Source of the DNA: Chimonanthus salicifolius
Taxonomy: Eukaryota > Streptophyta > Magnoliopsida > Laurales > Calycanthaceae
Assembly: GCA_013350335.1 (NCBI GenBank)
Contig: CM023538.1
Location: 47,982,201-48,046,200, forward strand
Direction: 5' to 3'
DNA: 64,000 bases
Positions 22,962-33,714 of the stretch are shown piece after piece. The position numbers and the translations under genes were made by a program. The stretch's first letter is position 1; the number at the start of each line of letters is the position of its first letter. The notes under the pieces are model-generated. The model ran no database searches, was not told the DNA's origin, and saw only the letters and a program-made list of their open reading frames with translations.

Positions 22962-23647
22962 CTGTAAAGGATAGGATAGATCATTTCAGTCTCATATTCA
23001 GTACATAAGATGCCATTTGATGCATGAAGCATTAATATAAAACACAAATGCTTGAGTCATTACTGTATTTTGAAAAAAGTTAATTTATGTTCCTGTTTTA
23101 TTAGATTGCTTTTATAATTATTTTTTAAAATAGCAGCAAGGTAAAGTTGTCAATATGCATTAGTTTAGAATCGTTCTCTTTTTGTCTGTTAATTTTACAA
23201 CTCTCTTGAGTTGACTTGAGGTAGTTTCTTTTCTTAAAAGTCAAATTAATTGTAGTTTACAACATTAATACAACAGTAGAAAACTGAGCAGTTGTTTTTA
23301 CATAAAACATCTTCCAATATAAATAAAGAAAGATGCAGGGTATGATTTATTAAAGCAATCTATTGGATTTGAAAGAATTATATATTAAATTTGAAATTTC
23401 ACTGTAGTGTTATAAAAATAAGAAATGCAAAATTATTTGCTTCAAAGCGCTTTATTTTTTTGTCATGCAATGACTTTGTTTTTTTTTTTAATTTACAAAT
23501 TATAATTATGTGTGTTTAAGCATGGGACTATGAGCTTACTATGAGAACAAATGATTTCTCACATCCAAAACACAGTTCTGAATAATTTGAAAAAGTTGTA
23601 TAGACATTTAGAAATGAGAATTTATAATGTATATGTGTCCGAATGTG

Positions 23648-23722
23648 AGAAAAAGTTGCCTCTTATGCTGCTCTCTGCTATATCTAATCTTTGTAACTTC
23701 ATCAGGTTTGCTAAACAAAAGT
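23648..23722 (-). pseudogene. Decayed half LRR exon (unit 2)
   Basis: This is the same relic as 6931-7003. The minus strand reads LANLMKLQRLDIAES-like sequence without the first LRR and without a usable splice donor. Confidence 0.6.
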
Positions 23723-24279
23723 TCTTTTATCTTTGTCATTAACCGTAAACTCTCCCCTCTAGAATCTTATATGATCAAATTGTCTTTTAATATTTAAAGA
23801 ACCATAATAATAAATATTTTTAACAAGCTAATTTACCATCATAACTTTTAAAATGTATACAAGTTCAGACAATTGCATTAAATGTATAAAATATCTATCG
23901 ATGGAAAATGGGAAAATTTTACACCTATAGAAAGCTTATTTAAGTCAATTTTTTAATTATCATAGTTAGCAGGATTAGATGCATATGAAACATCCTCCAC
24001 CTCTTATCTGAGAGGAGTTCCACACAATTCTCCAACTATTTTGGCTCATCTATTTTTTATAAATATTAAAAAAAATGTCTTGGTAAAGAATTTGATTATT
24101 ACAACTCTTTAATCAATAGCAGGTATTTTAGACATTTAATACATACCACGTTTTTGAATGCCGATATTTTGATATCGGTTTTCATATGGAGTTGATTTTA
24201 ACAATTTTCGACAACTGAGAGATACTTTTTTTATTTGGAATTATTTAACGAAATATGAGAGCAGAAGAGTGATGATTAC

Positions 24280-24487
24280 CTTGCGGCATGCTCCATCCTC
24301 CAATCTGATTCCAGCTCATTTCTAGATAGGATAGTTCCTCAAGTTGTGCAAACAATGAGGCATTCGGATACCATGTTCCCAATTGTTCTTCTCTTTGGTG
24401 ATACAGGTATATTCCACTCACTCTTCCAGTAGAGTTGTCACAAGTTATTTCAGACCATTGGCAACAATCATGACCCTCCCAATTATC
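24280..24487 (-). pseudogene. Truncated copy of the RLP first exon
   Basis: The minus strand reads WEGHDCCQWSEITCDNST, then LGTWYPNASLFAQLEELS and the donor CCGCAAG-GTAATC. This matches the 3' part of the first exon at 31407-31770. Homology also extends into the intron beyond the donor (24139-24279 matches 31253-31406). The signal peptide and the start of the LRR N-terminal cap are missing, since homology stops at the codon for Asn before Trp-Glu-Gly. It is therefore a partial exon copy with no start of its own. Confidence 0.75.
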
Positions 24488-24803
24488 CATGGGTTCACTT
24501 TTAAGAGTGTACTAGAGAAAAGTGACGCCGCTCTTTTCCATATGTTTTGATAGATCTCTTGTATTTAAGATTGGGAATTTTTTTTGCATTATTAGATTTA
24601 TGGTTATTACATTGCACTTCTTTAATTTCTCTCTCTTTTTTCACTAGTGAAAACCATCTTCTTTTTTTGCCTATAGATGTTGATATCATTACACGATCAT
24701 GTAAGTTTTGTATTTCTTTGTGTCCTGTCTATAAATGGTTTGAATTTTATTTTTTCCTAATTTGAATTTCAGATTTTACACTTACAAGTTACAACAACCA
24801 TAC

Positions 24804-24950
24804 CTGACATAGTAATGAAATTCCTTCCAAGACGGTTGTTGCTTAGATAGAGAGATTCCAACATTGTCAAGCCATGTAGGTAAAACTGATCGTTCTCCAA
24901 CACATTATTGCTGAGATCTAACCATTGAAGTTGAGTCAATTTATGAAGCG
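24804..24950 (-). CDS. LRR exon of a receptor-like protein
   Basis: This 147-nt open minus-strand exon runs between TTTTTTGCAG and GTATGGTTG, again with phase-1 introns. It encodes LTQLQWLDLSNNVLEN, then LTMLESLYLSNNRLGRN, two LRRs. In the transcript direction it is the first LRR exon after the signal-peptide exon at 31407-31770, with the copia element C in the intron between them. It is the best candidate for exon 2 of that gene. Confidence 0.6.
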
Positions 24951-25277
24951 CTGCAAAAAATAGAAAAAGGGTTTATACATTTGAACGTAAACTATGATGA
25001 AAAATCATAAATGAAGAAAAATATTGGAAATATATTCTCCACTAGTATTATTCCTATTGTTAGTGATACTAATAGATATTCAACTGCAATCTAAGTCCAT
25101 ATAGCTGAAAAATATGACTATAATCATATGACCAATCTATTAATTGTTGATAAAGCCATACTCACTTTATTGCGATCATATTAATTGTAGTTTTTTTTAG
25201 ATTTTATTTTTTAAAGTTAATAAATATATAAGAACCGGATTTTAAAAAGTGTCACAAAGTTTCTAAATATGGGCATC

Positions 25278-25415
25278 TATTAGAGGAAAGGGTTAACCTT
25301 AGGGTTGCCTTTCTATGTTTGTACCATACTATATTTGTAAGGTTCCCTATTGAGGGATTGTAACGTATATTTATACGGAAAGTAATGAGAAAGGCCACTT
25401 AGCCAAAATTCTACA
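25278..25415 (+). repeat. 5' LTR of element C (138 bp)
   Basis: It starts TATTAGAGG and ends TTCTACA. It is very close to the LTR at 8002-8139 and keeps the unusual TA start. Confidence 0.9.
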
Positions 25416-26334
25416 TGGTATCAGCCTAAACCTGGGATTCCTATGAATTGCAAACTTTTTTCAGCCTTTCTCCCTCTCTCTGCTTTTGTCACCATCCCTG
25501 CTCCACATCCTGTCTACTCTACGCAGACCCTCTCTCATTCAACCACTTCTGTTTCTTCTACAAGATACTTTTCCAGCGTCTCACCTCTTCTACAGCAGGT
25601 GACTGCTCTACACAACCCCTCTTCCTGCGTACTCTCCTACACCAGATCTGCTACTATTTCGCCGATCCTCACCCTCAGTTGAATCCCTCTGCTGCTGCTT
25701 GCTGATCTGCTCTCCTTCGGCCTCTTCTCTTGCCGGTTTCACTAGATCTGCTCATCACCGCCTGAACAGATCTCGCCCCACCCAAACTCTTCCAAGCTTC
25801 AACATCCTGTCTGCAACTCAGCGGATCTGCCATACCTTCTCTTTTGTTGCTGTTGTCCTCAAGCCTCCCCACTCCCCGCTCTCGATATGTTCACGTCTTG
25901 ATCTGCTCTTCATTTGGCCCACAACCCTGATCTTCTCTAACCGCATGTAGCCTCCTCTGCAGAACCCCACTTCCTCACTTGCTGCCTCCCCTCTCTAGAT
26001 CCGCACCTTTTGGCTACTACAGTGTCTGCACCTGAGCAGCTATTCTCCGGCTTGGCTTCATCGAATCCTCTCAAATATGTCACCCAGATCGCTGCCACTC
26101 GACTCACAGAGCAAATCCGCATCGATCGGACGCTGCTCCGACGCGCATAAACGCCTTTCGCCATTCGACCTCTCTCTACCGTGTCAGCCCTGTTTCTACT
26201 TACAGTGGTGCTTCACCCCAAACCTGCTTCTTTATCAGTCTTGTCTATTAGCTAGCACCACAGATGAGATACACAAAAAAAAAAGAAAAAAACAAGGCAC
26301 ATCTCAGGACAGCGAACCAACGCCTGTCCTAACG
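25416..26334 (+). other. Leader of element C between primer site and gag
   Basis: This is a CT-rich leader of about 0.9 kb without a credible gene. The block from about 25680 to 26060 is missing from sister element A. Short open frames here reflect base composition only. Confidence 0.6.
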
Positions 26335-27430
26335 ATGGCCTCTTCCTCAGCATCCTCTTCATCCTCCTCTACCCATGCCATCACCATCCCCAACTCCAAC
26401 TTTTCCCATGTTGTCTCCATAAAATTAACGGAGACAAACTACCTTCTTTGGCATGCCCAAATATAACCATTCTTTGTTGGCCAACATTATTGGCCCTGCA
26501 TTAATGGCACCAACCCTTGTCCCTCTCCATACCTTTCCATTGATGACCAATCCAAATCTACTCCAAACCCTGCCTACTCCACCTAGATTGCAATGGATCA
26601 GAAGCTCGTTGGCATTTTTATTGCGACCCTATCTGAACCCTTGCTTGCACAGATTGTTGGGATCTCCATCTCTCTTAAGATTTGGAACTGTCTGCAACGC
26701 AATTTTTCACAACATTCTCTTGCAAATGCCACTCATTTACAAATTCAAGTGCTCTCTCTCTCCAAAGGTACAAAGACAATTTCTGAATATTTGCAACATG
26801 CCAAATCCCTAGCCGATGCTCTCGTCGCTATCCATCAGTCAGTCTCCAATGATGACCTCGTTACATCAGTTCTACGTGGACTTGGCCCCGACTACTCCAT
26901 GTTTTACTCCTCTACCATTCTCTCTCCTCCACTTCTGGCGTTCATGGATCTTTGCGCTCGCCTCTTATTATTTGAGTCCTAGCTCACACATCCAGTACCG
27001 AGTTCCTCATCCGATAGCATTGGAGGCGTGTTTGATACTGCCCCTCTCTTTTCCCGTGGGTGTGGTTCCTCTGCTCTTGGTGGTTGCAATCGTCGGGGTT
27101 GCATAGACAATGGTAGAGGTGGTTGCGGTAATCGTGGTCGAGGATGTTCACCTTCATTGCCCAGAGTTCTTGGCACTCCTCCGCCTGTTGCCATATAGTG
27201 TCAGATCTGTTCTAAGTATGGACATAATGCTACTCATCGCTATCAGCACTACCGCCAAGAGTCTCAGTTCGAAGCTGATATTCCATCTACCTTCCCCAAC
27301 ATGAAAATTGCTCCTCCAGTTGATCACAATTGGCACTTTGATACTGGCGCTGCCCATCATATGATAGGTGATGCAAACCCCCTACACTCCCGATCTGACT
27401 ATGGTGGCACTAATTAAGTTCTTTTGCGTG
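26335..27430 (+). pseudogene. Copia C gag and protease, broken
   Basis: The ATG at 26335 starts a Ser-rich N-terminus and LTETNYLLWHAQI, then TAA at 26464 and TAG at 26584 in the same frame. The gag core continues with LQRNFSQHSLANATHL and SVSNDDLVTSVLRGLGPDY, and a stop at 26980 precedes a Gly/Arg-rich stretch. The zinc knuckle CQICSKYGHNATHR has Arg where the fourth ligand Cys should be. The protease motif is NWHFDTGAAHHM (Asp-Thr-Gly). A frameshift near 27420 ends the readable region. Confidence 0.82.
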
Positions 27431-27539
27431 ACTTTGACTTTCTTCCCATTGCAGCACTGGTACTCTATCTCTCTCTTCTAGTTCCTCTACTTTTCGTTTT
27501 TCACATGTTATCCATATTCCCCACATGCATAAAAACTTG

Positions 27540-30380
27540 TTATTTGTCGCTCAGTTTACAAAAGATAATCTTTAGTTTTACTTTCTTTCCTTGGGGTTTT
27601 GTTTTAATGATTTACGTACTAGTGCTACTTTGTTTCAGGGCCAACGTGAAGCTGGCCTTTTCCCCATCAAACCCACCACTCGTACCGTTCATGCTTTAGC
27701 TGCATCCTGCTCCTCTTCATCACTCTAGCACCAGTGTCTTCGATATCCATCTAATAAAGTGCTTCAAGTTTTAGCCATTAGTAAATGTTTAAGACCTTCT
27801 ATTAAGTTTTCTCGTTCCAATTTTTGTAGTGATTGTACTTTGGGCAAGTCTACGCGATTCCCGTTTTCAACTCGTGCTCATTGTACTCCACAACCATTTA
27901 TTTAATTCATTCAGATGTATGGATGTCTCCAGTTTTATCAGTTTCTGGATTTCAATATTATGTCTTATTCATAGATGATTATACACGCTATTCTTGGATA
28001 ACTAATTTTCACTAATTTTCACTAATTTTCACTATGCGACATAAATCAGAAGTTTTCACTAATTTTCAAAACTTTATTATATTTGTTGAAAATCACTTTT
28101 CCACAACCATTAAATACTTTCAAAGTGATGGTGGCAAAGACTATGATAATCATTCCTTTCATAACATGTGTACGCAAAAAGGGATCATTCACCGTCTATC
28201 ATGTCAACATACTCCACAGCGGAACGGTCTTGCTGAACGCAAACACTGTCATTTGTTTGAAATGGGCCGCACACCGCTTCTTGCGTCTCATCTCCCACAT
28301 CACCTCTGGGTTGAGGCTTTTTTCACTGCTATGTATCTAGTCAATAGGCTGCCAACACCACTTCTCAAATGGTCCTCACCTTATCAGCAGCTATATGGCA
28401 CCACAGCTGATTATCTAAATTTTCGTACATTCAAGTGTGATTGCTACCATTACTTAGGTAATTATGCTACTAAAAAACTTCAACCTCGATCAGTTGAGTG
28501 TGTCTTTCTTGGTTATAGTGATCACCACAAGGGCTACATGTGTCTTCACCCCTCTACTAGTAGAGTTTACATCTCCCGCCATATACTCTTCAATGAAGTT
28601 GTCTTTCCCTACGCCACAACTACCAAGAGGAACACCGCATCATCTTCCTCAGACGTGGTCTTCCTTCCTATTATCACCATGTCTCCTGCGCAGGCACCTT
28701 CTACTCTTCCTGCATCTCCAACAACCACATCAACGACTCCACTAGAAGTGCATGCTTCAGAATCTTCCCCTTCACCGCCTCCACTTACTGCACCAGCATC
28801 GACTTCTGTTCCAGCCTCTACTCCACTTGATAATGTTCACCCTATGGCGACTCGTACTAAGGATGGCATCTCAAAGCCCAAAAAGCGGGCTGACTTTTCT
28901 AATCGTCATCCCCTCCCACAGTTTTTTGCTTCTATGGTCTCTACCTTTGATATTGAGCCCATTTTCTGCACTCAAGCTGTACGATCTGCGGCATGGCGTC
29001 AGTCCATGAATGGTGAATTCAATGCTCTTCTACGGCACCAAACTTGGTCTCTTGTTCCACCCCCACCAAACTCTAGTCGTGTTGGTTGCAAATGGGTTTT
29101 TAAGATTAAACGGTGATCAAATGGTAACATTGAGCGTTACAAAGCAAGATTTGTTGCTAATGGCTTTCATCAACAGGCCGACATCGACTATGATGAGACC
29201 TTCAGTCCAGGCGTCAAACCCACTACTATCTGCACTGTTCTCAGTCTTGCCGTCACTTCTGCTTGGCCCATCCACCAGTTGGACATTAAGAGTGTTTTTC
29301 TTCATGGCCATCTTACAGAAGAAGTGTATATGTCTCAACCTCCTGGCCTTATTGATCCTCGTCGTCCTCATCATGTTTGCAAATTACAAAAAGCTATTTA
29401 TAGTTTAAAACAAGCACCCAGGTGTGGTTTCAACATTTTAGCTCATTTCTTCTCTCTCCTGTTTTTATTCAAAGCAAAGCTGACAACTCTATGTTCACAT
29501 ATAGACGTGGTACACATATTATGGTTCTTCTTCTTTATGTTCATGACATCGTCTTGACTGGTAATTCTCCATTGCTTCTTCAGTCCTTTACTCGCAGACT
29601 GGGTACCGAATTTGAAATCAAGGATTTCGGGGCGCTCCACTACTTCTTGGGCCTGATGCGAATTCTACAGGGTTACATTTGTCTCAGACAAAATATACCC
29701 TTGACCTTCTTCGTTGCAGTAAGATGCTCGACTGCAAACCCTGCTCAACACCTGTTGCCACTAATACTCAGTTGTCTACTACCTCTAGTGATCTACTGCT
29801 GGACCCCTCTGAGTATCGTCAAATTGTTGGTGCCCTTCTCTATCTTACACTCACTAGGTGCGATATTGCTTATGCGATGCACGTTGTCTCTCAACGTCCC
29901 ACACACCCCTTTTGCATAACTGCGTACTGTGACGTTAATTGGGTCGGTTGCCCTGAGAGTCGACAATCTACTACGGGTTACTGTATCTTTCTCGGCCCCA
30001 ATTTAATTTCTTGGTGCGCCAAGAAGCAACCCACCGTATCTAGGTCCAGTGTTGAAGCTGAATACTGGGCCATTTCCTATACTTGTGCGGATATTGTCTG
30101 GATTCAACATCTTCTACACAAGCTTGGTTTTCCTCTTCTCCAATCGTACTTTTTTGTGATGCAACATACATGGCTGCTAATCATGTGCTTCAAGCTCGGA
30201 CTAAACACATTGAACTTGATTATCATTTCCTAAGAGAATGTGTCACTGTTGGCTCTCATCAGATTCAGTTTGTCTCCTCTCAAGATTAACTTGCTGATAT
30301 CTTCACAAAGGGGTTACGGAAGCAACGTTTCTCAGCGCTTAGTTCCAACCTCGTCGCTTTACCACTGTCGAGTTTGCGGG
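27540..30380 (+). pseudogene. Copia C integrase, reverse transcriptase and RNase H, broken
   Basis: The zinc domain is degraded (stop then HQCLRYPSNKV, then CSDCTLGK). The integrase triad can be read: Asp in HSDVWMSP, Asp in FQSDGGKDY, Glu in GLAERKH. The frame 28034-29116 also holds the Pro/Ser/Thr-rich hinge and the RT start KWVFKIKR, closed by a TGA at 29114. The catalytic RT motif is YVHD instead of YVDD (about 29538). Frameshifts lie near 29415, 29665 and 30140. RNase H has CDVNWVGC and SVEAEYWA, but a segment before it is deleted. LADIFTKGL marks the end. Confidence 0.85.
28002..28034. repeat. Short triplication in the integrase region of C
   Basis: CACTAATTTT is present three times in succession where element A has GTTCATATGCGAC. 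It shifts and closes the upstream integrase frame at 28013-28015. Confidence 0.75.
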
Positions 30381-30384
30381 GGAG

Positions 30385-30522
30385 TATTAGATTAAAGGGT
30401 TAACCTTAGGATTGCCTTTCTATGTTTGTACCATACTATATTTGTAAGGTTCCTTATTAAGGGATTGAAACGTCTATTTACACAGAGAGTAATGAGAAAG
30501 GCCACTGAGCCAAAATTCTACA
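30385..30522 (+). repeat. 3' LTR of element C (138 bp)
   Basis: It starts TATTAGATT and ends TTCTACA and differs from the 5' LTR at about ten positions by eye. The polypurine tract lies directly upstream. Confidence 0.9.
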
Positions 30523-30889
30523 ACATCCATGCATTATTTAATGAACAAAGTAAACCAATGCCGGTCAGTGGCATCCCTCTTTGGAGGATGAGATATAGAC
30601 TTTGTAAGAAAATAATAGATTTGGTGAATCTTTTAAAGGGAAGAAGACACTCGTTGAGTTTATATAGATTGATAGAAGAAAGAAGTATCCTTCAATTATA
30701 TTCTAGTGCTGTAAATTAAATTCGTGACAAGTAATTATATAAAAAATGAACACATTAACTTCAATTTAATATTCTCACAAATTGTAATGCACTTTTTAAC
30801 TATTTGTTCTAGTGCTCAACCTTAAGATAGAACAAGTCAATATCAATAGGGGGGCGATTTAAATGTCTTATTCCGTTTAAAGTTAATAT
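30523..30889. other. Right flank of element C, intron-like DNA
   Basis: No gene or known repeat is recognised. A 97-codon open frame overlaps the LTR and this flank but has no recognisable domain, so I treat it as chance. Confidence 0.4.
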
Positions 30890-31160
30890 ACATTATTGAA
30901 GTAGAGAAATGTTAAAAAATTTGAGCTGAAATTTTAGAAATTTTCAGTTGTAATTTAGGCTGAATTTTCAGAAATTTTCATCTGAATTTCGACTGAAATT
31001 TCAATTTAAATTTCACAAAATCATGGCTGAAATTTCAATTTAAATTTCAGAAATTTTCTGCTGAAATTTTAATTTTAATTTGAGAAATTTTCAGCTAAAA
31101 TTTTGACTTAACTTTCAGAAAATTTCAGCTAAAATTTTAGGCTGAAGCATGACATTTTCT
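30890..31160. repeat. Degenerate AAATTTCAGCTGAAATT-type minisatellite
   Basis: The block holds about eight to ten imperfect units of 20-30 bp built from TTTCAG, GAAATTT and CTGAAATTT. The units run as near-palindromes, so the region could fold. It lies within the first intron of the receptor-like gene. Confidence 0.75.
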
Positions 31161-31406
31161 GAACTTGCCCTATATCGGTCAAGACGCATCTGCAGACATT
31201 TTTTTAACAACTAATAGACAATAGAGAGACTAATAGTAAAATATTGACCTTTAATACATACCAGTTTTATTTTATTTTTTTTGAATGCCGATATTTTGAT
31301 AACCGTTTTCATATTGAGTTGATTTTAACAATTTTCGACAACTGAGGGACACTTTTTTTATTTGGAATTATTTAACGAAATATGAGAGCAGAAGAGTGAT
31401 GATTAC

Positions 31407-31770
31407 CTTGCGGCATGCTCCATCCTCCAATCTGATTCCAGCTCATTTCTAGATAGGATAGTTCCTCAAGTTGTGCAAACAATGAGGCATTCGGATACCA
31501 TGTTCCCAATTGTGCTTCTCTTCGGTGATACAGGTCTATTTCAATCACTCTACCAGTAGAGTTGTCACAAGTTATTTCAGGCCATTGGCAACAATCATGA
31601 CCCTCCCAATTAGAAAGAGAATATCCATTGGGGTAGTTGATGTCATCTTTAATCTTCAACAGAGCTTCTCTTTCAACATTCAGGCATCCCTCACAAACAG
31701 CGACACTCAAAGCCAAGAGAAGAAGAATGTTCATCATCCACACCCATTTGCACCTCCAACAATTCGCCAT
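31407..31770 (-). CDS. First exon of an LRR receptor-like protein
   Basis: The ATG at 31770 is chosen because it is followed at once by a short basic stretch and a hydrophobic signal peptide (MNILLLLALSVAV, cleavage near CEG). An upstream in-frame ATG at 31866 would give a 32-residue polar extension. After the signal peptide come CLNVEREALLKIKDDI and GHDCCQWPEITCDNSTG, the LRR N-terminal cap with its Cys pairs. The first LRR-like stretch is LEELSYLEMSWNQIGG. The exon ends CCGCAAG-GTAATC (phase 1). The product would be a secreted or membrane-anchored receptor; no kinase or transmembrane exon is visible in the window. The order and exon style fit receptor-like proteins of the RLP1/RLP13-15 kind, by recollection only. 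Confidence 0.75.
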
Positions 31771-31837
31771 CTTTCTATGTTTTGAGTTTTGACAGAAACA
31801 AATGCTTGCAGAGTGAGACACAGAGAGACTCCTTACC

Positions 31838-32520
31838 ATATTTAAGCTATTCAGAAAGGACAGCAAAAGAATAGATAAAAAAAGATGCTCCTTTCTCAGT
31901 CACCTTTCACACAACCGAGTCAAGACGTTACTCCTATCATGTCCTCTCGTTAAGATTGAGAATCTGCACTAAATTAAAGGAGAGGACTTGACGGGAGACT
32001 TGGGACGTCTTGACTCCGTTGTTTCGAAGGTGACTGAGGAAGGAACCTCGGTAGTCATTCTTTCCATGCCTTGGTGCTCCACTGTCCCTTTGCTAAGCCC
32101 ACTTCAATTCTGATGAATCATAAATTTCTTATATTCCTCAAATCTTCCTCACAATTATTACAGTGGATCTTCCTCCCAAGACTCTATACGATATTTAAGC
32201 TATTTAAAAAGGAAAGAAAAAGAAGAAATAAAAAAGTTTCCTTCCGGGCACCTTCCAAATAATCGAGTCAAGACGTCACTCCTGTCCTGTCGAGTCCTCT
32301 CGTTAATATTAAACGAATCTGCACTAAATTAAACGAGTGGGCCTGACAGGAGACTTGGGACTTCTTGACTGGGTTGTTTGGAAGGTGACAGAGGAAGGAG
32401 CCTCGGAGGGGCCTCTCCTGTCCCTATGCTGAGCCCACGTCGAATCTGATGAATCATAAATTTCTTCTATTGTTCAAATCTTGGTCACAATTGTTACAGT
32501 GGATCTTCGTCCCAAGAATG
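31838..32520. repeat. Tandem duplication of the RLP upstream region with two foldback sequences
   Basis: About 345 bp are repeated: ATATTTAAGCTATT recurs at 31840 and 32188, and GTGGATCTTC(C/G)TCCCAAGA recurs at 32164 and 32501. Each unit contains an inverted repeat of about 65-70 bp per arm around a 25-30-bp centre. In the first, TTTCTCAGTCACCTTTC (from about 31887) pairs with GAAGGTGACTGAGGAA (to about 32046). In the second the arms are about 32234-32300 and 32334-32405. The arms share GAGTCAAGACGT and CCTCTCGTT. It looks like a small foldback MITE that was duplicated with its flank, directly upstream of the receptor start. Confidence 0.82.
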
Positions 32521-32665
32521 ACATTAACAACTACCCACCTCAAAGGCTCAAACCATGAAATTTGCAATATAGAACCAACATGATCTGAGATGTCCAAAAT
32601 ACCTGTCTTTTGAAAACTGAACCAATTGGGAAAGACAACTAGAAATTATAAAATTCATTACCTTA
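32521..32665. other. Short non-coding DNA
   Basis: Nothing is recognised here. Confidence 0.3.
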
Positions 32666-33060
32666 GTCTATTAAAAATATTATATTATTTTAAAATATTT
32701 GAAATTGGACTTTAAATTTTGATTTTTTTGGATTTAATCATACTAATGTTTGCTTTGAAAAGAATTATATAGTTTGCTGTTTATTATGACAAATGTTTAA
32801 AAAGTTAAAAAGATGTTGTGAGCCATAACAGAAATCACTTTTAATATTTTAGAATTTAGATAGAATGTTTCTTCAATATTAAAAATAGAGTGCATATCAC
32901 TCGTCTTATTTTTATATCTTTACGGATCTACAACAATTTGACTTACTTATTACTGTATTTACAATTATTGATACGATATTAGTACTTAATCAATTTTTAC
33001 CAATCAGTTTGTAGTGTTTAGAAATATATTAAGGATATTACGGGAACAAGAGATTAAATG
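32666..33060. repeat. Dispersed repeat, copy 1
   Basis: About 390 bp match 34815-35227. Shared stretches include TATAGTTTGCTGTTTATTAT, AAATGTTTAAAAAGTTAAAA and ATCTTTACGGATCTACAAC. It is AT-rich and non-coding. Confidence 0.82.
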
Positions 33061-33714
33061 TTAAATAGGTTCATTTCAGGCCTTATTGTCATCCCTTTCC
33101 CTTATTTCTACCCATGAATTGGATCTTCCCATTCAATTTGACCCCATTCTAAAATTATCTTACTATGAAATAGAAGTCTACCTTTAATCCAAAATTATTT
33201 TAATGTAGATCAGCCTATTTGGCACTTTATAAATGTGATTTTGATAGACATTCTGAAACCTTTAACTGTTAGCTTCTCAACTGATACATAATAATATCAT
33301 CTAAAATATTTTTTAAGATTTTCAAAAAGTTTTAAAAATATCGGATTTAAATGTTGGTTATTTTCATACCATATAGGTAAATATGAAAAAGATCCAAGGA
33401 ATTCAGAAAATGAAAAACATAAAGGAGTTAACATTTGACATGTATTTCACTATATTTGAATGGTGTAATTTGATAAACTCAAAAAATTTCAAATGTTTGA
33501 TCCAACCTAAATCCCTCCATTCCTACCCATTCCATGCTTGAATTTCAAACACACTAACAAACTCCACCTATTTTCTCACTCTCAAAATTCGAACGCCACA
33601 AGATGTGGGTGCATGGATGACTCTTTAGGCTGCTTCTTCATCCCTCTAGCTTAAGTGGTTAACATAGGTATTATCTTCTATTTTTTTAATTATCTCCTTT
33701 TTATCATTTGCAAC
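33061..33714. other. AT-rich intergenic DNA
   Basis: No open frame with a recognisable domain is seen. The end (CTCTCAAAATTCGAAC at about 33580) resembles the flank at about 4900-4920, upstream of the duplicated segment. Confidence 0.4.

Larger units (their letters stand above)
21596..24141. repeat. Tandem-duplication unit 2 (right arm)
   Basis: It is a near-identical copy of 5036-7426, with a 90-bp block at about 22240-22325 absent from unit 1 and a block at 23210-23285 (TTGACTTGAGGTAGTTTC) also missing there. It carries the sister LRR exon at 22809-22961 and the decayed exon at 23648-23722. Homology with the first copy ends at TTTAATA. Confidence 0.9.
25278..30522 (+). mobile_element. Ty1/copia element C, complete sister of A
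   Basis: LTRs of 138 bp lie at 25278-25415 and 30385-30522. The primer site TGGTATCAG is at 25416, and a polypurine tract GCGGGGGAG abuts the 3' LTR. The flanks GCATC (left) and ACATC (right) look like a 5-bp target duplication with one change. The element lies in the antisense orientation inside the intron after the RLP first exon. Nonsense codons, frameshifts and a deletion in RNase H make it non-autonomous. Confidence 0.92.
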
